Positions 37,201-45,803 of a stretch of DNA of 64,000 nucleotides are shown piece after piece. A program made the translations under genes and the position numbers. The notes below the pieces were generated by a model. The model was not told the DNA's origin. It saw only the letters and a program-made list of their open reading frames with translations, and did not search any database. The stretch spans positions 82,260,623 through 82,324,622 of the forward strand of contig OX104114.1 of the NCBI GenBank assembly GCA_944474755.1, written 5' to 3'. Each line of letters opens with the position of its first letter. Positions within the stretch are counted from its first letter, which is position 1. The DNA is from Limnoperna fortunei (Eukaryota; Mollusca; Bivalvia; Mytilida; Modiolidae).

Positions 37201-40200
37201 GGGGTTTTTAGGTTTCAATGTTCTTAACAATAAAAACAAGACTTTGATTTTATTGATATCTTCTTGTCTTTAGAGTAACTGTAATGCTATTTCCACAAGG
37301 TTACAGGAAAGCAGTAGGTTTATAACCATCTACACTATAGACATCAGTGACAATCAGTGGTTTAGTTGGTAAAGTGTTGGCTTATGGTATGAAGAAATTC
37401 TATAATGCAATAAAGTTTGTACAATTGTTGGACTTGTTAACTTGCCTGTACTATTTATGTAAATGTTTTATAATCTGAAGTATCTAATGTATCTGTCTAT
37501 CTAAGGTATCAATGTCAGTGAGTACAAATAAATTAAACATTACCATATAATTGCTGAGATTTTTCATCTTGTCTACTACATTTTTCAACAGCTTCATCTG
37601 TGGCATTGCTATACTGACCTTTCAAGATTTAAAAAAAAAAATCATTGTAAACTAAAAGTTAATTAAAACAAATAATGAAACTTCGGTCACTTCAAAGTAG
37701 TTGAAAAATTGTTGAAAATGGCAATCCCTTATTTTGTTATTAGTTTAAAAAAACATTTTGTAATCTTCAAAACAGGGCAGGGTTTCAAATCATAACTTAA
37801 GAAAAGTCAAATATCAATAGGTAAATTACAAATATTTTATTTCATGTCAGTAAAAATATGTTTGCATCAATTAGATACAAGAAGGGCAGCTGGTATTTAA
37901 CAATCTGCAGTTATTTGACATGAGGGCATTATCAGTGTTTCTGGCTATATAACTCTTCCTTGTGCAGTTTGTTTGTTTGTTTGATGGTGTTTAATACCAC
38001 TTTCAGCAATTTTTCAGCTATATCATGGTGTCCAGTTTTTATTGGGGGAGGAAGCCGGAGTACCCGGAGACAACCCCTGAACTGCGGTAGGAAAACTGGC
38101 AATCCTTGTCAATTAAGATTGGAGTCGAGTACACCCTGCCTGCAGTAAGAATCGAACCCGCAATCTCAGTGTTGACAGACCACGTGATCAATAGTAGATG
38201 AACTACCTTGACCACTCGGCCACCAAGGCCCCTCCTTGTGCAGTCAAGATATGACAAAATGTCTTCTTTATAAGCAACAATTGTATAAATATAAGTAGTT
38301 TCTACTGTTAGCCCCATACAAGATGAAATGGTTTATGCAAGTTTAATTAATAGAAATCCACTAGAAGTATTAATAGAAATTAATGCAATAATAATGCTGA
38401 ATAAACATATTGCTGTGGTTGCTTGGTAACCACACTAATCAGTATAATAACATTCAATCAAAACTGGTGATTTTTCTATTAGTAGGTTTGCATTGATAAC
38501 CATGGTTTTCTTATTAACCTGATTATAGCTGAAATACTGCTCGCTGGACAGAAAGCAAGCATCCAATCTACCAATCATCTTATCAACCTATTGTTTAAAT
38601 AGTTACCAATAATGAGCAGTCAAAGAAATACTATTTGTTTTCTGTGTTTAGCAATATGATAGAATATCATTAAATACCAATAATCTGGGTCTGTGACTTT
38701 TGCTACTGTAATAATTTTTAACAGAAAAATAAGGTGATCATTAATAACATGTCAAACTGAAAACCTGATCTAGTTTAAGAAAACAAAAATCACTATCAAA
38801 GGTGTTTTATTTAATTATGTAGCTTACATCAAAACGAGGCAATCCTGGCTCTTCATAATCTTCCCACATCCTACGAGGTATGACAGATACTGGAACATCG
38901 TGAACTACTGTCCTGGAGTGAGAACTTAGAGTTGGCTTTAAAATTAAAACTAAAGATTTATTGTAAGTAACCTGAATTAAAACCTCTAAACAATTAGCTT
39001 ATGTTTTAAGGGGGCCTCGGTGGACGAATGGTTAAGGTAGTTCGTCTACTTTTGACCACATGGTCTGCTCACACTGATATAGCAGGTTCGATTTTCACTG
39101 CAGCCAGGGTTTACTCGACTCCAATCTTACTTGACAAGTATTGCCAGTTTTCCTACCGCAGGGCAGGGGTTTACTCTGGGTACTCCGGCTAATTCCTCTC
39201 CCAATAAAAACTGGACGCCATGATAAAGCTGAAAAATTGCTGAAAGTGGCGTTGAACAACATTCAAACAAACAATTTGTTTTAAGTTCAATATATACAAC
39301 TAAATATAATGAAAGCGTCTATTAGTTCAACATAGCAGTAACCTTATACTAGAATGTATGACAATCTTGTGTGTTCCTTTTGACTATGGTATTTAGAAAC
39401 ACCTGACCTTCATTCTGGAACTACCAAATAAACATCACTCACAACATACCATTTTAGTTGAATTTTGTTAACTTGTTTAACCTTAACCAGAAGCTTGCTA
39501 TCATTGAATATTGTACTGTCATAAATGCAATAATAATGTAGTGACAACAGTCTCTTTTGTTTTTTTGTGTATAAATGTTCCAGCTTCATATTGAGTATAA
39601 GTAATTAGTGCAGAGTTGTCTATCTTAAAATCAGATTTACCTCCCTTGAAAGACTATATTCTTGAAGTTGGGTAAAATAGAAAAGTTTAAATTTAAATGA
39701 TTCAATGACTAAGTATATTCACATTTGGCAATACAATTTATTGACACTGCAATGCTTTAGCTTTATATTTCATAGCTCAGCTTCTGATTACTGTGTTTCA
39801 AATCATTAGTAATGCAATGAAAATAAATGGAACTAAAGTATCCTAATGACTTATAATTTAATCTTTAAGGTATCCGAACCACAATTGACCACGTGATCAT
39901 ATTTGTTGTCCCGGATGTCCATTGTTTTTCAATGGAGCAGATCTTGGTTATGTTTGGCAAACACCGAAAATACTATTTGAGTAACCAATTTTGTTTTGCT
40001 TAAAACTGTTAACATTGACTCGAAGTAAAACAATATATAATTCTATAATTAATTAGCAATACTTTGATGTAATAAAGCTGTATTACTTGGTCAAAAAATA
40101 AAATTAAACAGCAACTTCAATTATGGGTCGGAAACCTTAAGATGGAAACAAAAAAATGGGTACATAAAATGTATCTTTGAAGTTAATATCCATCTAAAAG

Positions 40201-43200
40201 GGAGGTAATTCTCAAATTTGGAAGAACAAATCATTAAGAACATCTTTTACCAAGTCAACTTCAAATGTAAGACAAGGAACATGTTTCTTTGTCAACTTGA
40301 TTTTGATCCATTTCGCATTGCTGGCAGTCTTTAAGGCTTTCACAATATTCTCAGGTGCAACTTCCAGGTAAATCTCATTAGCCTCTTTAGACACTCCCTC
40401 CATTGCATATTCATCAAAGAAATGACCCTAATTAATTATGTAAAGGAATGAATACTAGTCTACATGTACTTTACAGAAAATATTTCCTTACATATAACAA
40501 GACAGAACTATTTTTTACAGAATTAACCCTCAAAAAATATATTTTATATAATATATTTTATTAATCTAGATCTACACAGCACCATCTTAAAGCAAGCAAA
40601 AATAAGGGAATAACAAATGTTTATTTTACATTACTTTCTATTATAAATTCTCATGTTAGGTAGACCACATTTTGTTCAAGGACAGTTTGTGTTTTTATTG
40701 AAATGCCTTTATACTTGATGTAAAAAATATCAGATAAATACATGTATAGATCTATTAAGCATCAGTAACATGGTTGGTTCCCATTAAGTTCATCACTCAT
40801 CACTTGATGGTTTATTCATACACAAATGTTTATTTTAATGAATATTCAACAGATCCGATGAATGCTGATTACTTCTGCCTGTAATTTAGGGGCCTTGTAA
40901 CCTAATAGTTAAGTTTGTCATCTACTATTGATTCAGATCCTGTCAACACAGAGATAGCAAGTTCAAATCTCAATATGGTTAGGGTCTGCTAAACTCCACT
41001 CTTATTTGCGGTTTAAGTCAGTTTCCTACTGAAGGTTGGGGGTTTCCTGGTACCTTTTGCTTAAAACAGGACACCATGATTACTTGAAAAAATGCTGAAA
41101 TTAAACTCCATTCATACAAACAAACTAACCGTAACTGTGTACATGTATCTACCAATGCAAAATGACAAAAGTTGATGAAGATGCTGTTATGAATAAACTT
41201 GACGGTGTCTATGGAATGTTTTTGTTTGTTTGGCTGAATGTTGTTTCACGCCACTTTCAGCAATTTTTCAGCTATATCATGGCGTCCAGTTTGTATTGGG
41301 AAGGAAGTCCAAGTTCCTAGAAAACCTCCCTAGGAAGAAAAACTGGCAATCCTTGTTAATTAAGATTGGAGTTGAACGCACCCTCCCCAAGTGAGAATCG
41401 AACCAGCTATCTCAGTATTGACAGACCACATGATAAGTAGTAGCCAAACTACCTTAACCACTTGGCCACCAAAACCCGTCTATGTGAGGACTGAAGAACA
41501 TATGGAATCAACTGTGAGTTACAGATGATGCACCATTTAAAACTGTTGATTAAGAAACATACAATTCAGTTTCATATGTATTTCTAAAGGCATAAAGTTA
41601 AATCTAGAATTTACAGATGCAGTTATCAATTATTCTGGCTCAGTTAATAAATAACCAGTAAAATCATTTATTGACAGTAAGCTATAGACCGATACCAAAT
41701 AATTAATTTCAAGACTGTTACTAGTAACTCTAAATTTAATGACTACTGCAGTAACGAACAGTGCAATCACGTTTTCCATCTTTCATTTGCAATAAAATTA
41801 ATGCTACTGAATAGAGCTAATTGATTTCCTCAATTAATTAGCCTTTTATTTCTTTATGCTGGAGTTTATCTGGAAACATACACGTAGCAATTCGTTTTCT
41901 TAAGAAAAGACATGAATCAGTTGCAATAAGCATAGTTAACAACAAAAATAACACAAACCTGTGGAAGCTCACACCAAATCTGTACACCTCCATTTGCTAA
42001 TTTTTCTGCCAAAATGAAGTACCAGTTACCTGGGGTTATTCTTAAAACACAACTCTTTATTAACTTTGATAATGTACCAATAACTCCTGTAAAATATAGT
42101 TTGTTACAATTACAAAAGGACATGACATTTTATGTTTTACAAAGACCATGTTGAACCTAATTTAATACTTTTTTTAAATAGGTCTTTAGACAGAAGTGTG
42201 CAATAGATTGTGAAATTTTTTTTTATACATTTCAGAATAATTTTCCCTGCTTGGTAGTACTATAAGTACTACATTTTATCATTCTAACCCCTTTTTATAA
42301 AGTTCTCATCTGATCAGGTCTCTCAAGTCCGTGAGCCCATGATGGACACCAATTGTAGTACGCGGACATTCCTGATGGACAGAAGTTCATCATTCGTGGA
42401 CACTTCAGATATGATGGTCCCCAATGGATCCGCGATTTCTTCCATATGTCCGCGAACGTAAACGTAATTGTCATGGACTGGATTCATTAAACTATTCAGT
42501 TATGTATTCTTTCCAGATCGTCAGTAAAAACATGTTCAAGAAGGGTACTTTAATAATTATTTTACATAATAAATATTTTCATATTAATTTGTAAAAAAGG
42601 GGTAACAAATAACAGATATAGTAAACTTTTATACAATAAAGGTGTGTTTAAACTCTTATAATATAAACAGTAGGTGTTAATAAAACGCTGGCGTAAAACA
42701 CCTTTCCTTATGGTGCCCCGAGGAATTAGGATACCTGTCGTCTACCCTATGCAAAATAGAACGGTCCATTGATCAAGGAAAACCTGCGATTTTATTGTGG
42801 GGTCAACTAATATACGCGTGTATAAATGTGTGTAAGAGTTGAAAGGTATGAATTACTGTAAATTTCATAATTATAAAAAAAATGTCCCCGCTGACTTCCT
42901 GTTCAGGTGACTGGTGTTAATTGATGAAGGAAACCAACATGTGGACTTTCCGTGTAATTAAAATACTACGCCGACCGGAAAGTTTTATTGTCTCAAATGC
43001 ATTGGAGCAATATTTTTCCCACACGTTTTCAAAACTTTGGCAGTCGTAGGTTTAGTGGAATATTATTAAAAACACATATTTACTTTAATTTTTTGTAAGG
43101 AATTTTGTACAATTAGTTGCAACCTCGAATTTTGATGTCATCAGCCAGCGACACGTGTCACTTAATAGTTTTTTGCTCCTCCCATTCATTGAGTGATTCA

Positions 43201-45621
43201 AGCCTCACCTATTGATATTTTGGTAATAGGTGTGTTAGTTTTGGCACACCTATCTGTCCATTAATCTAATCTCATCAGGTATTCAAAGAGACTAATAATT
43301 GACACATGATTTCTCACTCCGTGCATGTCCGAATGTTATAGAATTTACACAACAATAGAATCTGTTGAATGAACAATTATGTAAAACAAACATTAAATAA
43401 AGACGTATGAGTAACAAGGTTTCTTAAATGTACTGCCTTTCTGCAACAAATACTTTCATTACGAATTTCTGCAGTTACAACATATGCCTTGTACAAGTGC
43501 TGTGTTTATCGCAGCAATACCGCGAAATACTTATTTTGATTGTGTAATCCAAAAGGTGGTTGTATTATTTCTTGGTAAATGAAGAGAAACATGTGAAGTT
43601 AAACATTTTATTTTGTTCATTTTAGTCAGTACTATAAAGAATTTCTAGTTGTGTTTTTTCTCATTCTTTTCTTCACATTTTTTTCACATTTAAAGTTGGC
43701 TTGTTGTTTGGCTTGGGTCATCTATTGAGTGTTCAATCTGATCATCAAAGTATTTTGATTAATTTACTTTCTAATGGTGATTAAAACATTCGATTGATGA
43801 TTAATTATCCTTGATCTCTAATTCTATTTTATTTAATTTCAACTTTTCCTATTTTACCAATATACATGTAAAGAAGATTTTCAAACATTTTACATAAAAC
43901 TAGTTACAAAAACCATGGCCGAAACAGCTTACAGTCAAAGTTACACCCCGCTGCGCTCAGTGTTTTGCTTGCATTTTTTTATTATTCCATCAGGGTTCAC
44001 CACAGGCTATTCAAGGGCGGTGCTTCTCCACTCTTGAATTTGTTTCCTCCACCCTTGAATTTTGAGCTCCATAATAAAGTTTGACTTTATTCCTAAAACA
44101 ATGAAGTTTTTAAATACAAAAATACATGTATATTGTGACTGGTAGCAAAAACACAAGTGGGAAAACAAAAACAAAGACTGATAACACTATTATGAATAAA
44201 TAAATGTCACTCTAAAATATTTATGAGTAAGGAAATGGATCATCGTCCAACTTGCACCACCCTTGGATTTTGAGCTGTGATGATCCCTGTTCCATATAGT
44301 ACCTTTGTAGTGTTAAAATCCAATTTAAAACATTTCTACACGATAACACGTCCATATTTTATATTGTGCCTTTGTTGTTGACAAGTTCCAAATCGTCCTT
44401 GACATTTGCTATGGGAATTTTACATAGGAAGTCAGCCATTTGAGTTTCTACAGGGACCTTGCATTGTTTTCAAAACGATCGTCTGCTTTCGTAACGTTCA
44501 GTGGTATTCGGACAAACCGCGAGGATTTTCACGCTTTAACTGCAGACGATATTACCAGAAGGATTTCGAATAGACGATAATGGACTTTTTAAAACATACA
44601 CTTCCGTTGTAATTTAGGTCAATTTTACTATAGAAAATCGCTCTATCACAATGAAAAATCAGCCGCATTTCAAAACGCTAAATAACTGTGGAAAATAAAG
44701 GGACGAATTCAATTTACGCATTTTGTTATCTTCAAAAGGAGCATAAACTGGACCAAACGCGTTATGCAGTTTTTATTTTTCAGCCAAAAAACCGCCTAAA
44801 GATTCCATAACATTGAGTATAGTAAAGTATGGCCGAACCCTACTATGGACGAAATAACTTTGGCCGAAACGTTCCAAAAGCCATCCTGTAACTACAAGTT
44901 TTCCACTATGTTTCACCTGCGAAGCTCAATGCCAGTAGTTACTGTCAAATTATATTTCTAAAGCAATTTTGGTTTTCATTTCGCTTCAGGTTGCAAAATT
45001 TTATTAGTTCATGTAGTATTCATATGCGAGCGAAGCAAAGCTCACTAATGTACAGAGTCTGCCAAATTGCACGAGACCCAAAATATGATAATTGAAAAAA
45101 AAAACCTGGGCTACTCGGAATGCATTGGGTATTTTCGCCTTTTTTGTTTTACAAACGGCTAAAATTAAAGTGCTTATTTTTGAAATTACCACAAAAATGG
45201 CAGACAAATTTTTTTAATCTGAAACGCTGTATTTGAAATTGAGTTTTGTGACGTCACCAACACATTATAACGTCACGTCATCAATGGAATGTAGAGGCAC
45301 TGTTAGGGTGCTCTGAAGTAACGACATGATCAAGTGCCATGCTCGCATTTTAGGCTGCGCCTACATTCATATTACTGACTATATAATGATGTATAAGTAC
45401 ATCCATACAGTTTTTACCGGATATTTATTATTTATGATTTATCTGGGAGTTTCTTGTATGTTTCTTTCGTTTATTTAATTTGGTTTTGTTTTTGGTTATT
45501 TTGTTGTTTTTTTGTTTTTTTTTTGTTTTTTTTTTTGTTTTTTTTTTTTATTTATAAATAAGGACTTGCTTGTAAAATGTTGAATGCATCCTATATCTAC
45601 AATTTTTCCTCTGAACTTCAT
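31214..45621 (-). CDS. HUS1: HUS1, checkpoint clamp subunit of the 9-1-1 complex
   Basis: Eight coding exons join in phase: 45570-45621, 41959-42086, 40251-40427, 38828-38935, 37544-37618, 36909-37005, 32457-32594 and 31214-31299. The product is 286 aa, against 280 for human HUS1. Key matches to my memory of the family are [12 protein letters not shown] at the start, [86 protein letters not shown], and [13 protein letters not shown] at the C-terminus. HUS1 forms a PCNA-like ring with RAD9 and RAD1 that is loaded at damaged DNA and activates ATR. Intron 1 uses a GC donor (A/GCAAGT). All other introns are GT-AG. Exon 6 ends inside the first unit of a 27-bp minisatellite that fills most of intron 6. 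The start lies 182 bp from the IQCB1 start on the other strand. Confidence 0.95.
31347..31462 (-). mobile_element. SINE fragment in HUS1 intron 7
   Basis: The tail and body words (AATGGTGTTTTAACG, CAGTTTTTATTGGGGGAGGA, CCCTGACCTTCGGTAG) of the SINE family are present. The tRNA head is absent. Confidence 0.65.
31740..32445. repeat. Tandem repeat of about 165-178-bp units in HUS1 intron 7
   Basis: The word GTTTCATGAAAATCCATGAA or a close variant begins at 31815, 31980, 32148 and 32326, so four units have periods of 165, 168 and 178 bp. Shared words include GAAATGAAAGCGCTATCC and CCTGAAAATCAATCCCATC. The right end (GGATGGATGGACTGATGAG, then GCGTGGGGTATAA) looks like a mollusc interspersed repeat end. 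Confidence 0.8.
33009..33924. mobile_element. CAGGG-end DNA transposon with 6-bp target duplication
   Basis: The left end CAGGGCTCACGT and right end CGTGAGCCCTG are inverted. GAAAAG flanks both sides (33003-33008, 33925-33930). The GGGAGAAGTCACTTC subterminal words link it to the element at 9961-10807. It is non-autonomous and sits in HUS1 intron 6 next to the 27-bp array. Confidence 0.75.
33973..36929. repeat. 27-bp minisatellite built from the HUS1 exon 6 5' splice site
   Basis: About 110 units of 27 bp run from 33973 to the HUS1 exon 6 boundary. On the minus (gene) strand each unit reads GATCTGATCAACCC then ATCAAGTAAGTTA. Its first part equals the last coding bases of exon 6 and its second part contains the intron's 5' splice site GTAAGT. 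The unit is also open in one frame on each strand (GLIRSNLLD on plus, DLINPSSKL on minus), so the long repetitive frames here are by-products. Variants at the splice site are mostly GTATGT, GTACGT and GTGAGT, which keep the GT. Units at 36321-36386 are inverted. Confidence 0.95.
37969..38232 (-). mobile_element. Full-length tRNA-derived SINE with 12-bp target duplication
   Basis: On the minus strand it starts with a tRNA-like head (GGCCTTGGTGGCCGAGTGGT, with B-box-like GCGGGTTCGATTC). The conserved core (CCTACCGCAGTTCAGGGG, GGGTACTCCGGCTTCC) and a tail ending in CAAACAAACAAAC follow. TCCTTGTGCAGT flanks both ends (37957-37968, 38233-38244). The head resembles a class II (Ser/Leu) tRNA. It lies in HUS1 intron 4. 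The core is like those of broadly distributed mollusc SINEs; the exact family name needs a library search. Confidence 0.9.
39011..39276 (+). mobile_element. Full-length tRNA-derived SINE with 9-bp target duplication
   Basis: The head GGGGCCTCGGTGGACGAATG, B-box-like GCAGGTTCGATTTTC, core and AACAACATTCAAACAAACA tail are all present. TGTTTTAAG flanks both ends (39002-39010, 39277-39285). It is in HUS1 intron 3, in the opposite orientation to the copy at 37969-38232. Confidence 0.9.
40888..41131 (+). mobile_element. tRNA-derived SINE, diverged
   Basis: The head (GGGGCCTTGTAACCTAATAG), core (ACTGAAGGTTGGGGGTTTCC) and tail (CATTCATACAAACAAAC) are recognisable. It is in HUS1 intron 2. Confidence 0.8.
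41222..41481 (-). mobile_element. tRNA-derived SINE
   Basis: Reads TTGTTTGTTTGGCTGAATG, then CACTTTCAGCAATTTTTCAG, then the core, and ends with the head (GGTTTTGGTGGCCAAGTGGT on the minus strand). GTCTATG occurs near both ends as a possible target duplication. It is inverted relative to the copy at 40888-41131, with only about 90 bp between them. Confidence 0.85.
43991..44289. mobile_element. Short CAGGG-end MITE with 6-bp target duplication
   Basis: The ends CAGGGTTCACCACAG and CTGTGATGATCCCTG are near-inverted. TTCCAT flanks both sides (43985-43990, 44290-44295). It is 299 bp with no coding capacity. Confidence 0.75.
44883..44990 (-). pseudogene. Relic duplicate of the HUS1 exon 1 / promoter region
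   Basis: The order CATCCTGTAACTACAAG, TTTTCCACTATG, GCGAAGCTCAATGCC, ACTGTCAAATTATATTTCT parallels the true exon 1 region at 45587-45660 (CATCCTATATCTACAA, TTTTTCCTCTG, TCGCAAAGCTCAGT, ACTGTCAAATTATATTTCT). The start codon is lost in the copy. This looks like an old local duplication of the first exon plus its upstream DNA, now left in intron 1. Confidence 0.6.
45020..45374 (+). mobile_element. MITE, left copy of an inverted pair
   Basis: It runs from ATATGCGAGCGAAGCAAAGC to GCGCCTACATTCATATTA and is about 355 bp. An inverted copy lies at 48383-48781. Each copy has short terminal inverted similarity (ATGCGAGC). There is no coding sequence. Similar GCGAGCGAAGC-type repeats are common in bivalve genomes. 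Confidence 0.8.
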
Positions 45622-45803
45622 TCGCAAAGCTCAGTACTGTCAAATTATATTTCTCCCGCCATTTCCGCTTTCGTTTCCGTTTCCGTGTACTTGCGAAGTT
45701 TAGTACTATTTCAAAACGCACGTTGTATTAAGATCTCAAGCGTCTATTTAACCATGTAAACAACAAAAAATTGTTGTATTGTATATTTGTTTTGATCACC
45801 AAA
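45622..45803. promoter_or_regulatory. Bidirectional promoter between HUS1 and IQCB1
   Basis: Only 182 bp separate the two start codons, so both 5' UTRs and the shared promoter must lie here, or overlap each other's first exon. The HUS1 side has a pyrimidine-rich CpG-containing stretch (TTTCCGCTTTCGTTTCCG). There are two related words, CAAAGCTCAGTACTGTCAAA and GCGAAGTTTAGTACTATTTC, that may be duplicated factor sites. I see no convincing TATA box. Confidence 0.7.

Larger units (their letters stand above)
42087..45569 (-). other. HUS1 intron 1 (GC-AG)
   Basis: The intron runs from the GC donor at 45569-45568 to the AG at 42088-42087. It holds one MITE with 6-bp duplication (43991-44289), a relic of the exon 1 region (44883-44990), and one arm of an inverted MITE pair (45020-45374). 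I see no other gene in it. Confidence 0.8.

Noticed and set aside
38120..38232. A functional tRNA gene
   Set aside because: The tRNA-like head belongs to a SINE with target duplication and a conserved core; its cloverleaf is degenerate.
42300..42490. Coding-looking stretch with repeated GATGGACA and GTCCGCG words upstream of HUS1 exon 2
   Set aside because: No consistent frame or splice signals; more likely a decayed repeat in intron 1.
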